Below are positions 32,701-47,700 of a stretch of 64,000 bases of DNA, piece after piece. Position numbers and translations under genes: made by a program. How positions within the stretch are numbered: the first letter of the stretch is position 1; every line of letters begins with the position of its first letter. This DNA is from Antedon mediterranea (lineage: Eukaryota; Echinodermata; Crinoidea; Comatulida; Antedonidae), in assembly GCF_964355755.1 (NCBI RefSeq), contig NC_092673.1, positions 18,979,001 through 19,043,000 on the forward strand. Reading direction: 5' to 3'. Below the pieces are notes generated by a model. That model was not told the DNA's origin and did not search any database. It worked only from the letters and a program-made list of their open reading frames with translations.

Positions 32701-35700
32701 CACAGCACAAATTTATCATACTGAATCATCACACACCAAGTCTCATAAATCTCTACTGTATTTGTCCAAGCTACTCCAGCTACATGGTATTGCCTTGAGG
32801 CTAAACTACACGGTATACTGGCACTACCATCATTCCTGGCTCGTCAACCTGTACCACATAAGCACAGTTTCAGTTTATTTACCATTTCAATTTCTGAACA
32901 TAAGAGATGAACAACTTATATGGATGGATAACCGTAACAGCAAAGCTCGTTTACCGGTCACCCGTTAGTGCAGTGACATTACAGACAACATAAAGACAGG
33001 ACAAAGGTGCAATACTTAACAAGACATGTGAACATTTGTGTTTGCAACCCCTTGGATAAAATAATATATTTATATTATGGAGAAAGTTAGATATTATAAT
33101 ATTTCTTTTTGATCATACAATGATAATTTTTAAATTACTTCTTAAGAAGTCATACTACTGATTCAAAATAGTGACTTACACCCTGTGGTCAAGGCTTTCT
33201 TTGCTCTTATGCTTATTTCCTCCAACATACAGAGTACATAGGACTTTTTTTATTCATAACTGTTGAATTGTTACCCAATACATAGTACCTATTGGTATTA
33301 TATCTAAAAATACAAAGGCGGCTAACACAGATAGTTCCATATATACAGTACTCTTTTATAAATAAATGTATCTCTCCAAACTACTCCCAACTACCTAATC
33401 TAATAATAGTACTATTAGCATACTACTATACACTTTGTAGACAAGAAATAAGTTGTATACACCTAGAGGACTTATGGTAGTACAGTCGATCGCCTTCTCA
33501 CTGGCCCGGTCAACATAATCTATACCTAGATTATTACAGTAATTATATTACAGAGTTTTTCTTTTTTTTTTGCAGAAATCAAAGTTATGTGTATAGAAAG
33601 CAGTACTCGTATTAAAAACTAAGCAGGTTGCAGGTCTTGAACGCAACTGGCAGGATATTTTGAATATTTTTTGTTGTTGAAATGATGGAATCCTAAATAA
33701 TGAGGACTATGAATCTGATATTTACTTGCATTCTCATCTTTTTAAATTATTATTTATAATGCCGGTAATGAGTTTAAAATTTAATTATATTGACTATTTT
33801 TGATAATCATCATGTCCTTATAAATTCATTTATATTTCTTTTGTGTAATATAGTTTATATATTATGTATTAACTAAATTGTTAAGGCCCTATACTGTTAC
33901 TATTTAAGGAAAGTTTATATACACTATTATTTTATGCCTACCAATATTAGTATTAATTGTTTATGTAAATATTTTGTCTAATTGCCTTGATTTTTTGTAT
34001 AGGCCAATGGCATCAATGTTTTTCTCAAAGCAAATTAGCCTAATAATGCCACATTTAGACACATGATTCATTGATTTCCGATATTCTGTACTTGTGTATG
34101 CATTACTAAAATAGTAGTTAATATATTTCATTTATAATGTATGTATAAACATATATTCATATTTTTTTAAACATTTTTAAATTTAAAAATTATTACAATA
34201 CCTATCTACCTTTCTGATATTGTTACTATTATATAATATTCTTTGAGGCAGCAATAAAAAAAAAATTGGAACAATTAATTTGATTTATACTGTACTATGT
34301 TAGTTCAGGAGATGAAGTGTGTGTGGGCAGAAACTAGTGTGTTGGAGGTTGGTGGTGTGAGGTGTATAGTTGTCACTTTAAGACCTAAATTAGATGTTTT
34401 CTGAAGAAAAGAAGTAAGCGCATACGCTTTCAAACAACTCCAAGAAGATTCACACAAAAATAATTACTTTCCAATAAAGTAGTATAACAGTGTATATTAC
34501 AGTACATTGAATAAACTCGAGCGGAATAATAACGCACATAAAAAAACATTCATTTTCTTTTCGAAAAGTGCCCTCTCTAGTTTTCTATTAATTTATTAAT
34601 AATTATTATTAATTAATGAGTAATATGAACATATTTTTAACATTCAATGCTGGAAGCTGGTTCTACTCCTAACAAAGTTTCTATCTCCAAATTTCATCAA
34701 CGTATTCAAAGCACTTCAATATTAAATATCACATTTAACATAAAAATTCGGGTTTTGGATAGAATTTTGCTTAAAAACATATACAAAAAACATCGATAAA
34801 AAATACTTTTCGTATTCAAAAACATTTGATACTTGGTATAAATGTTCACTATAGGTTGCTCTATTCACAGAAAAAAATTGCATTCATGAACGTGTTTTGT
34901 TGGTTGTTTTTTCAAAATAGTTATTAGCTTGAAAAAAATGAGTTGGAATTGTATGGTCTTTCATAAGTGTACATTTTGTAAAAACGTAAATTTAAAAAAT
35001 CAGTGATATGGCTTGATAGTTATTTTTTGTTTGCAATATGGATGGAGCAACCTATATTGAACATTTATACCAAGTATCAAATGTTTTTGAATACGAAAAG
35101 TATTTTTTATCGATGTTTTTTGTATATGTTTTTAAGCAAAATCATATCCAAAACCTGAATTTGTAATGTTAAATGTAATTTATTTAAGTGCTTTGAATAC
35201 GTTGATGAAATTTGGAGATATGAAACTTTGTTAGGAGTAGATACAGTTTCCAGCATTAAATTTTAAAAATATGTTTATATTACTCATTAATTGATAATAA
35301 TTATTAATAAATTAATAGAAAACTAGAGAGGGCACTTTTCGACAAGAAAATGAATGTTTTTTATGTGCGTTATTATTCCGCTCGAGTTTATTCAATGTAC
35401 TGTAATATACACTGTTATACTATTTTATTGGAAAGTAATTATTTTTGTGTGAATCTTCTTGGAGTTGTTTGAAAGCGTATCCGCTTACTTCTTTTCTTCA
35501 GAAAACATCTAATTTAGGTCTTAAAGTGACAACTATACACCTCACACCACCAACCTCCAACACACTAGTTTCTGCCCACACACACTTCATCTCCTGAACT
35601 AACATAGTACAGTATAAGTCAAATAAATTTTTTAATTTCTTTTTATTGCTGCCTCAAAAAATATTATATAATAGTAACAATATCAGAAAGGTAGATAGGT

Positions 35701-38699
35701 ATTGTAATAATTTTTAAATTTAAAAATGTTAAAAAAAATATGAATATATGTTTATACATACATTATAAATGAAATATATTAACTACTATTTTAGTAATGC
35801 ATACACAAGTACAGAATATCAGAAATCAATGAATCATGTGTCTAAATGTGGCATTATTAGGCTAATTTGCTTTGAGAAAAACATTGATGCCATTGGCCTA
35901 TACAAAAATCAGGCAATTAGACAAAATATTTACATAAACAATTAATACTTATATTGGTAGGCATAAAATAATAGTGTATATAAACTTTCCTTAAATAATA
36001 ACAGTATAGGGCCTTATTAATTTATTTAATACATAAAATATGAACTATATTACACAAAAAAAGTATAAATGAATTTATAAGGACATGATGATTATCAAAA
36101 ATAGTCAATATAATTAAATTTTAAACTCATTACCGGCATTATAAATAATATTTTAAAAAGATAAGAATGCAAGTAAATATCAGATTCATAGTCCTCATTA
36201 TACACAATGATTTTCTACTATCACATATTAAAATATAAAACAATCATGTAGCCTTTAATGACTTTACATGGAGGTCTATTCAAATAAATTTAAATAAAAG
36301 GGTCATAATATGTCTTCGTCTCCAGTTCGTGGAAATTGAAGTTAGGATTCCATCATTTCAACAACAAAAAATATTCAAAATATCCTGCCAGTTTGCATTC
36401 AAGACCTGCAACCTGCTTAGTTTTTAATACGAGTACTGCTTTCTATACACATAACTTTGATTTCTGCAAAAAAAAAAAAAAACTCTGTAATAATGTACTT
36501 TAATTACTGTAATAATCTAGGTATAGATTATGTTGACCGGGCCAGTGAGAGGGCGATCGACTGTACTACCATAAGTCCTGTAGGTGTATACAACTTATTT
36601 CTTGTCTACAAAGTGTATAGTAGTATGCTAATAGTACTATTATTAGATTAGGTAGTTGGGAGTAGTTTGAAGAGATACATCTATCTATAAAAGAGTACTG
36701 TATATATGGAACTATCTGTGTTAGCCGCCTTTGTATTTTTAGATATAATACCAATAGGTACTATGTATTGGGAAACAATTCAACAGTTATGAATAAAAAA
36801 AGTCCTATTACTCTAGTAGCTAGATCAACTTTCGTATGCACTTTGAGGTCCAGAGAATTTGACTTCAGAAATTGGTTTAGGGTGGTCAAACAATCATATT
36901 TGGCTTGGTTACACATTTTGAAAATGTGGCGAAAGGTCAAAAGGTCAAGGTGAAAGGTCATAAGACCAAACATAAATATGTCCTTAAATCTCAACAACCA
37001 CTGGTCACAACGAGGTAATTTTGGTCTTAAATTAATCAGAAGGTATACATTTATATTCAGTCTAATGGGACATTTTAGTAAAAAATGACCGGAAATGCCA
37101 TTTCTGACCTTTGACCCACAACCCAGGGCATGTATGTATCTCCGTAACTACTGGTCGTAGACACTTGAATTTGGTTTTAAATTCTTCGAAATATATATTT
37201 TGTTATTTGTTACTCATTTTGAAAAATGTTACAAAAGGTCAAAGGGTCAAGGTCAATGGTTATTTGAACAAATAAAAAAAGGTACTTGTATCTCGGCAAC
37301 CACTGGTCGCAGCAAGTCAATTTTGGTCTCAAAATGTTCAGAAGGCATGCATTTATATTCCATCTAATATGGCATTTTAGTCAAAAATGATCAGAAATGC
37401 CATTTCTGACCTTTGACCCACATACCAGGGCATCTTCATATCTCTGTAAGTACAGGTCGTAGAAACTTAAATTTGGTATCAAATTGTTCGAAATATACAT
37501 ATTTACATTCATTGTAATAGAAAATGTGGTTAAAAGATGAATAGAAATACTATTACTAATGTTTCAAACAAAAAACATATCTACACAACTTATCCTTAGA
37601 CAGTAATGTTATGCAATAACTGATACTTTAAATTGTTTTAATTTCAAGTACTAGTTATTGCTGTCCCCGAGGACATTTTGATAGAAACGTTAAGCTCAAC
37701 ATTTCTTTTCAGAATGCTAGAAGTAACTTGCCATATGTATCCGATTAAACGCCCCAGGCATTTATTGTTCAAAAGGGTTTTTAGGGGGAAAGGAAGAATC
37801 TTTATTTGGGGTATAATAGGGTAACATGTATAATCAAATAAATACCACCTAGATGTAAAAAAATACTGCACAATTAATATAAAAAAGTGATAAAATTATG
37901 TCAAAATGCTTGGTAAATTGTAGATTATGGTAGTTAATGAAATGTGTTGACGTGATACAATTATTGTGTAAATGCATGTAGCGGGGCGTTTATTCCACAT
38001 GGTGTTCTATTGGAGGGAATGGTGGCGTTTATTTGAAAGAATACTCTAATTTTAATAATTGTATTTCGTTTCTCAACTGATAAAAGGTACTTTACATGAT
38101 TCGTTTTCCTCTTTATGCTTTTTAACGAAATGGTTCTGTCTTTAAAAATAAAAGTGATAGATTCCATTAAATGAATCTTCTCCTCCAGGTGCCAGTATAA
38201 TGATATAAAACAATGACACATCATTATCCTGACACGATTGCACTCATAATGGATCTTCATTCTATCATCTATTTGTTTGTAACTACAAATTTGACAACAA
38301 TCTTTTGCATAGTTTTAAATGCCAATACATAGTTTCATTACTATTGTACAATATGTCCAGCTTTCCTGAAAACACCCTTGTGTACTGTAGTACAGTGTTG
38401 TTGTATGATTTTATCATGATAAACTTCTGATGCTTTTATTGTCAATGCATTCAGTACCTAAAACATGTCAAAGTTTCTAGTGGTATTGATAATAAATCTC
38501 CAGAAATATATATTGTTTTATTATCTACACTGGGAACAGACGTGTATATGTATAAGTTTTGTCGTTGACATTCAAAACTATTATGCAACAGTGTTACGTG
38601 ACAATGACTTGGTCTATTATTGTGGTCTCCGATACCTTTCATTACATGATTGTACTTCCACCAGGATAGAATGAGGTTTAATCTCGTTATTATTCTTAT

Positions 38700-38730
<31 letters not shown>

Positions 38731-41700
38731 GGGGTGTATTTATTTGATTATACATGTTACCATTATTACACCCAACAAAATAAACGCCTTCCCTGAATAA
38801 ATAAATGCCCGAGGCTTTTATTTGGGTAACTACAGAAATTACTTTTAGCATTCTCAAAATGTTTGAACGTTCGGGGGTCAACAATACTTTCTAGCATTAT
38901 TATAAGCAAAAGTACAATTATTACAAACAGTAAAGGATTTGTTTTAATTCCTATAATGAAATTATTAAGCATCAATTATTGCATAACATTACTGTCTAAT
39001 GATAAGTTGGGTAGATATGTTTTTCATTTAAAAGATTAGTAATTAATAGTATTTCTGATCATCTTTTATCCAAATTTTCTGTTAGAATGAATGTAAATAT
39101 GTGTATTTCTAACAATTTGATGCTAAATTTAAGTTTCTACGACCTGTACTTACAGAGATAAGAAGATGCCCTGGTATGTATGTCAAAGGTCAGAAATGTC
39201 ATTTCCGGTCATTTTCGACTAAAATGTTTCATTAGACTGAATATGAATGTATACCTTCTGATCAATTGGAGACGAAAATTACCTCGCTGTGACCAGTGGT
39301 TGCTGAGACACAAATACCTATTTGTGTTTATTCATATAACCCCTGCCTTGACCTTTTGACCTTTTGTATCATTGTTCAAAATGTGTAACAAATAACTAAA
39401 TGTATATTTCGAACAATTTGAGCCCAAATTCAAGTCTCTACGGCCAATAGTTACGGAGATACAGACATGCCCTGGTTTATGGGTCAAAGGTCAGAAATGG
39501 CATTTCCGGTCATTTTCGACTAAAATGTTTCATTAGACTGAATATGAATGTATACCTTCTGATCAATTTGAGACCAAAATTACCTCGCTGTGACCAGTGG
39601 TTGTCGAGATTTAAGGACATAATGGTGTTTGTTCTTATAACCTTTGACCCTGACCTTTTGACCTTTCGCCACATTTTCAAAATGTGTAACCAAGCCAAAA
39701 ATGATTGTTTGACCACCCTAAACCAATTTCTGAAGTCAAATTCTCTGGACCTCAAAGTGCATACGAAAGTTGATCTAGCTACTAGAGTATGGGTGCAGGT
39801 CAAGTCGGCCCTAAACCGTCTCGGCCAAAGTCAAGTCGGCCCCACGTCAAGTCGGCCCCAAGTCAACTCGGCCCCAAGTCAACTCGGCCTCAAGTCAACT
39901 CGGCCTCACGTCAACTCGGCCAAAAACTAATCGGTCAACTCGGCCACAATAAAGTATGGAATGCAAAAAGTGCTTAATATTATTATGATTCTTACTATCC
40001 ACGCTTTAAAAAAAATGAATAAAAAAAAAATATAATTAAATAATATCATATAAAAAAATGAACTCATTGCCAATATGAATATAAGTACCCGCGTGTTACA
40101 AAAACACGTGCAGGTACCGCATTTTAGTAAATCGAAGACGGAGGCCTACGTTCCACCATTTGGCCATAGAAAAAATGATTGTACATCGTTTTTGTCCATG
40201 ATTTGCGTTTAAAAAAAGGGAATACCCCGGTCAGTGAAAACACGTAGCAGTTGTAGATATCGAAAAAGCTGCCAAAGGCGCAGGGAGGCGCAGCTACGAA
40301 TTGTTTTCAATTGTGCAATTTGAAATTTTATTAAACGTATAATAAAGGAAAGTTGGTGAAATCATTCCTATTTTTTTGCTAAATATATTATTGTCTAAAT
40401 ATTAATATTCATTAAAAGATGATTATTTATAGTTAAAAAATTGTGATGAAATATTATTTTATCAATCCCCTTCATTTGCACTTTTTGCGTTCCATACTTT
40501 AACGGGGCCGAGTTTACCGATTATTTTTTGGCCGAGTTGACGTGAGGCCGAGTTGACTTGAGGCCGAGTTGACTTGAGGCCGACTTGACTTGAGGCCGAG
40601 TTGACTTGAGGCCGACTTGACTTTGGCCGAGACGGTTTAGGGCCGACTTGGATCGAAACCCTAGAGTATATGTACTCTGTATGTTGGAGGAAATAAGCAT
40701 AAGAGCAAATAAAGCCTTGACCACAGGGTGTGAGTCACTATTTTGAATCAGTAGTATGACTTCTTAAGAAGTAATTTAAAAATTATCATTGTATGATCAA
40801 AAAGAAATATTATAATATCTAACTTTCTCCTTTATATAAATATATTATTTTATCCAAGGGGTTGCAAACACAAGTGTTCACATGTATTGCACCTTTGTCC
40901 TGTCTGTAATGTCACTGCACTAACGGGTGACCGGTAAACGAGCTTCGCTCTTACGGTTATCCATCCATATAAGTTGTTCATCTCTTATGTTCAGAAATTG
41001 AAATGGTAAATAAACTGAAACTGTGCTTATGTGGTACAGGTCGACGAGCCAGGAATGATGGTAGTGCCAGTATACCGTGTAGTTTAGCCTCAAGGCAATA
41101 CCATGTAGCTGGAGTAGCTTGGACAAATACAGTAGAGATTTATGAGACTTGGTGTGTGATGATTCAGTATGATAAATTTGTGCTGTGAAAGACAAAATTG
41201 TAGAATTAGGAAGAAAATATTGTAAAATATAACAAGGAAATTATACTATAGTATAATTAAGGGGTAACCGTATAATACATAATTAATAGTAATAAAGGCA
41301 ATGGCAATTACTTATATTATGTATACATTACAATATTACAAATAAATTCATATATTATTTTATTATGATAAGGAAATCTGTTTTAGAATGAGAAAAAGCC
41401 GTCCCAAACCAGATTTGAACCCAGCTATCAATAAAGCTATAAAACAAAATAGACCATATTGTATCCGGACTGGGTAGGGTAGACTTACTTGAGGCCTAGG
41501 CATAGTACGATTAGCTAGAAGGATACAGGCCAACCCGTACCCATGCCATGCCAACACGCTCGTACCCAAATTTTGGTTTACATATATCCAAAATTTTGGC
41601 TTACTCGTACCCATCATGGGCTGCCTAGTAGTAGTAGTAGTAGTAGTAGTAGCCTAGCCTAAGGCCTAGCCTAGGCCCTAGTAGTTAACATCATACATAC

Positions 41701-44700
41701 GCCCTAGAGCCTAGTAGTAGCTACATACTACTCACTAGCTAGGCCTAGGTAGTAGCAGTAGTAGTTATTGTAGTAGTATTATTGTATTGTAGTATTAGTT
41801 GTAGCTGTCCGGTGATCCTTGGTCACTTGTCTAGATCCCCTAGTAGGCCTAGGCTAGGCCTAGTATAGTACGTAGTTATTCTTCAACAGTCACACAATTC
41901 AGATTCTGCCGGCCGCTGATTGCTAGTGAACAGGGGGAGGGAGAGAAAGAGTTAGAAGAACTGAAATAAGCCGTGACGTATAATAAACATCATACAACAT
42001 AATAATATAACTAACGAATCCGTATAATATAATAATGTTGTATGTTGTAAAGTAAAGTAAATGCGTTTAATATAATACAATTATATTATAATATAATGTA
42101 TTTTATTAATAATATAATATTAAATGTTCATAATATAATGATAAAACCAAATAATATAATACAAAAAGTCAATAATTTGTTACATTTTTCACATAATATA
42201 TTAGAAATAGATATAATAAAATGCTAAAACCAAGTAATATAATGCAAAACGTATAATTCATTACAATACAATATATAATATAATAAACAAATGATATAAT
42301 AATATAATATTTTGAATACTTCAGACAGCTGAGGCTTGCCATAGAATTATACGTTTTGCATTATATTACTTGGTTTTAGCATTATATTATATCTATTTCT
42401 AATATATTATGTGAAAAATGTAACAAATTATTGACTTTTTGTATTATATTATTTGGTTTTAGCATTATATTATGAACATTTAATATTATATTATTAATAA
42501 AATACATTATATTATAATATAATTGTATTATATTAAACGCATTTACTTTACTTTATAACATACAACATTATTATATTATACGGATTCGTTAGTTATATTA
42601 TTATTTTGTATGATGTTTATTATACGTCACGGCTTATTTCAGTTCTTCTAACTCTTTCTCTCCCTCCCCCTGTTCACTAGCAATCAGCGGCCGGCAGAAT
42701 CTGAATTGTGTGACTGTTGAAGAATAACTACGTACTAGGCCTAGCCTTGGCCTACTAGGGGATCTAGACAAGTGACCAAGGATCACCGGACAGCTACAAC
42801 TAATACTACAATACAATAATACTACTACAATAACTACTACTGCTACTACCTAGGCCTAGTTAGTGAGTAGTAGGTAGGGGATCCAGTCAAGTCGCCCCAT
42901 CGCAAAGTCGCCCCATACAAAGTCGCCCAATACAAAGTCGCCCCATCGCAAAGTCGCCCCAAAACAAAGTCGCCCCGGCACAGTCGCCCCATTACAGAGT
43001 CGCCCCATCGCAAAGTCGCCCCAACGCAAAGTCGCCCCATCGCAAAGTCGCCCCAACGCAAAGTCGCCCCATCGCAAAGTCGCCCACGGTTTTATTTCGG
43101 AAGTGCCGCCGCTAGTAGTACGCTGTTTTAATCATATAGCGGTTGCGTTTGATATCGATTGCGTTGTTACTTTGGTCGCGCTAAATGTCGTATACATTAT
43201 AATGTTTATCCTATTATATACATAATTTGTGTTTTAATTTTTATTTTACAGGTTATAATGGAGTGATGTGCTTTTTAAAAATCATTAAAAAATAGTCCCT
43301 TGTTTGAAAGTTCTAAAAAGATTTCGAAAAGATTATCCCTGATTTATAGTTTCGAAAATGTTAATTTAATATGATTTTAAAATTAGTTACCAGAGCCACA
43401 ATTACGAATCTTTCTTCAACCTACGTGGATACCAGCTCATTTTTTAGGATAATATAATAAGTGTATAAATAGTAGGCCTTCGTATATTTACAGTAGTTAA
43501 AACAATAACAGCGTTGTAAAACAATAAATGTTATATAGGCTACTTATTGATCATTTTGCATTTATTGACAAGTGTCTATAGTTATTTAATTTTAATTATG
43601 ACTTTTCAAAATGAAGAAATAAAAAAAAGGGGATTTCTTCGCCGATATGATCGTTTTACACATGCAGGTATTTTAGTAAAATTAAAACGCTACATTTTGA
43701 CCATGGAAAACCCATCGTACAGATGATTATCGTGTGCGTGTTTTTTAAAAAGGGGAATCCCCGACGGGCAGCAGAAAGACGTAGCAGCTGTGAGAAGGAA
43801 ACAGATACCAGAAGGAGCAGCTCCGATTGGTTTCAGAGAATGTTTCAGATTGCGAGTCGCTTTTTATTCAACAGCAGTTTTCAACCCTTTTGGTTATAGA
43901 ACATTCTAATTATCATGCCTAATAAATATCCTCATATCGGGTGTTTATTTAATTTTAATAAACAAGACAGTGAAGAGGCACGGAATAATACATACACGGA
44001 CGTACGACGAATACACACATGCACGTCATCATTTACGACATAATATAGTGGCGATATGATGCAATTTTATAATGGATATAATGATGGGATTGCATTTCCA
44101 GGCTTATAATCAATGTTCATTGTAATACTATGTATATAATAGTAAACTGAATGTTTATAAACAAATTGTTTTACCTAATTTGTTGCATATAAAAATAAAA
44201 GACACAGACGTAGCCTACGTTCCCTATAAAATATTTCACATTTAAATTTATGTACTGTTAAATGACATTATGCTGAATAATAGGCTTACTACAATCTTAA
44301 ACTATGTTTACAAATTGTCATTTTTAAGGCACACATCTTTCTCTCATCATAGACCTCAGTGTAAAATAAAAACAAAAATCAATTATTAATATAGGCCTAA
44401 TAATAATAAATATTCATCGACCAAAGTAAAAATAATCTAGATCGTATAACATCATTTTATCGCGACCAAAATTAAACGCCACCGATTTCGAACGCGACTG
44501 ATATCATCGTAAAACTCCGACGGGGTTTCCCCATCTTCAGATGGTGCGTTGTAGTGCGACAACGGCGGAGTAAATACGGGGGTTTCCCTCTGGTGAGAGC
44601 TAGCACGTTAGTGCGACCGCGGAGTGATTAGTTGGGGGCTTCCTCTCTGATGATTGGGGAGCGTGCCGATCGTGTGACCTGAGACTACATGGAGGGGCTT

Positions 44701-47700
44701 TCCCTTTTATGCCTACACGTTCCGTGTTATTTTGTGTATCATTGCGACATTTTACGCACTTTTAAACTATTTTTTAACGTTTGGGCGACTTTGCGATGGG
44801 GCGACTTTGTGTTGGGGCGACTTTGCGATGGGGCGACATTGCGTTGGGGCGACTTTGCGATGGGGCGACTTTGCAATGGGGCGACTGTGTCAGGGCGACT
44901 TTGTTTTGGGGCGACTTTGCGATGGGGCGACTGTGTATGGGGCGACTTTGTATGGGGCGACTTTGCAATGGGGCGACTTGACTAGCATCCGTAGGTAGCT
45001 ACTACTAGGCTCTAGGGCGTATGTATGATGTTAACTACTAGGGCCTAGGCTAGGCCTAGAGGCCTACTAGTACTAGGCTAGGCCTAGACTTAAGTTGTAG
45101 TAGGCTAGGGCCGGGCCTGCTGCCTTAGGCTAGGCTACTACTACTACTACTACTACTAGGCAGCCCATGATGGGTACGAGTAAACCAAAATTTTGGATAT
45201 ATGTAAACCAAAATTTCGGTACGAGCGTGTTGGCATGGCATGGGTACGGGTTGACCTGTATCCTTCTAGCTAATCGTACTATGCCTAGGCCTCAAGTAAG
45301 TCTACGCTACCCAATCCGGCTACAATATGGTCTATTTGTTTTATAGCTTTATTGATAGCTGGGTTCAAATCTGGGTTGGGACGGCTTTTTCTCATTCTAA
45401 AACAGATTTCCTTTCATAATAAAATAATATATTAATTTATTTGTAATATTGTAATGTATACATAATATAAGTAATTGCCATTGCCTTTATTACTATTAAT
45501 TATGTATTATACGGTTACCCCTTAATTATACTATAGTATAATTTCCTTGTTATATTTTACAATATTTTCTTCCTAATTCTACAATTTTGTCTTTCACAGC
45601 ACAAATTTATCATACTGAATCATCACACACCAAGTCTCATAAATCTCTACTGTATTTGTCCAAGCTACTCCAGCTACATGGTATTGCCTTGAGGCTAAAC
45701 TACACGGTATACTGGCACTACCATCATTCCTGGCTCGTCAACCTGTACCACATAAGCACAGTTTCAGTTTCAGTTTATTTACCATTTCAATTTCTGAACA
45801 TAAGAGATGAACAACTTATATGGATGGATAACCGTAAGAGCGAAGCTCGTTTACCGGTCACCCGTTAGTGCAGTGACATTACAGAAAACATAAAGACAGG
45901 ACAAAGGTGCAATACTTAACAAGACATGTGAACACTTGTGTTTGCAACCCCTTGGATAAAATAATATATTTATATAAAGGAGAAAGTTAGATATTATAAT
46001 ATTTCTTATTGATCATACAATGATAATTTTTAAATTACTTCTTAAGAAGTCATACTACTGATTCAAAATAGTGACTTACACCCTGTGGTCAAGGTTTTAT
46101 TTGCTCTTATGCTTATTTCCTCCAACATACAGAGTAACAGAGTACATAGGACTTTTTTTATTCATAACTGTTGAATTGTTTCCCAATACATAGTACCTAT
46201 TGGTATTATATCTAAAAATACAAAGGCGGCTAAAACAGATAGTTCCATATATACAGTACTCTTTTATAGATAGATGTATCTCTCCAAACTACTCCCAACT
46301 ACCTAATCTAATAATAGTACTATTAGCATACTACTATACACTTTGTAGACAAGAAATAAGTTGTATACACCTACAGGACTTATGGTAGTACAGTCGATCG
46401 CACTCTCACTGGCCCGGTCAACATAATCTATACCTAGATTATTACAGTAATTAAAGTACATTGTTACAGAGTTTTGTTTTTTTTGCAGAAATCAAAGTTA
46501 TGTGTATAGAAAGCAGTACTCGTATTAAAAACTAAGCAGGTTGCAGGTCTTGAATGCAAACTGGCAGGATATTTTGAATATTTTTTGTTGTTGAAATGAT
46601 GGAATCCTAACTTCAATTTCCACGAACTGGAGACGAAGACATATTATGACCCTTTTATTTAAATTTATTTGAATAGACCTCCATGTAAAGTCATTAAAGG
46701 CTACATGATTGTTTTATATTTTAATATGTGATCGTAGGAAATCATTGTGTATAATGAGGACTATGAATCTGATATTTACTTGCATTCTTATCTTTTTAAA
46801 ATATTATTTATAATGCCGGTAATGAGTGTAAAATTTAATTATATTGACTATTTTTGATAATCATCATGTCCTTATAAATTCATTTATACTTTTTTTGTGT
46901 AATATAGTTCATATATTATGTATTAAATAAATTGGTAAGGCCCTATACTGTTATTATTTAAGGAAAGTTTATATACACTATTATTTTATGCCTACCAATA
47001 TTAGTATTAATTGTTTATGTAAATATTTTGTCTAATTGCCTTGATTTTTGTATAGGCCAATGGCATCAATGTTTTTCTCAAAGCAAATTAGCCTAATAAT
47101 GCCACATTTAGACACATGATTCATTGATTTCTGATATTCTGTACTTGTGTATGCATTACTAAAATAGTAGTTAATATATTTCATTTATAATGTATGTATA
47201 AACATATATTCATATTTTTTTTAACATTTTTAAATTTAAAAATTATTACAATACCTATCTACCTTTCTGATATTGTTACTATTATATAATATTCTTTGAG
47301 GCAGCAATAAAAAAAAAATTAGAACAATTAATTTGACTTATACTGTACTATGTTAGTTCGGGAGATGAAGTGTGTGTGGGTAGAAACTAGTGTGTTGGAG
47401 GTTGGTGGTGTGAGGTGTATAGTTGTCACTTTAAGACCTAAATTAGATGTTTTCTGAAGAAAAGAAGTAAGCGGATACGCTTTCAAACAACTCCAAGAAG
47501 ATTCACACAAAAATAATTACTTTCCAATAAAGTAGTATAACAGTGTATATTACAGTACATTGAATAAACTCGAGCGGAATAATAACGCACATAAAAAAAC
47601 ATTCATTTTCTTTTCGAAAAGTGCCCTCTCTAGTTTTCTATTAATTTATTAATAATTATTATTAATTAATGAGTAGGCTAATATGAACATATTTTTAACA

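Larger units (their letters stand above)
31502..42341. mobile_element. Giant palindromic element E1 (10.8 kb with insertions)
   Basis: The terminal inverted repeat starts TGGCAAGCCTCAGCTGTCTG on the left and its reverse complement ends at 42341; both ends are flanked by TA. The left arm (31502-34863) is matched in inverse by the right arm (35042-36808 plus 40669-42341), around a 178-bp spacer. The right arm is interrupted at 36809-40668 by two nested elements. The left arm lacks ~140 bp near 33693 that the other arms keep. No transposase or other convincing coding region is present, so it looks like a non-autonomous TA-target foldback or long-TIR transposon. Confidence 0.85.

Noticed and set aside
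32693-32968. 91-codon open frame conserved in all four palindrome arms
   Set aside because: Conservation is at DNA level across whole arms, including non-coding parts. One arm has a 2-codon indel, there is no ATG-proximal signal, and no domain is recognisable.
37080-39500. TGACCTTTGACC words as nuclear-receptor response elements
   Set aside because: They are part of the repeated arms of FB-b and occur many times by duplication; nothing ties them to gene control.
42846-44998. Gly/Arg/Leu-rich repetitive frames (MRWGDFA-like)
   Set aside because: They are translations of the tandem 17-bp terminal repeats of FB-d.
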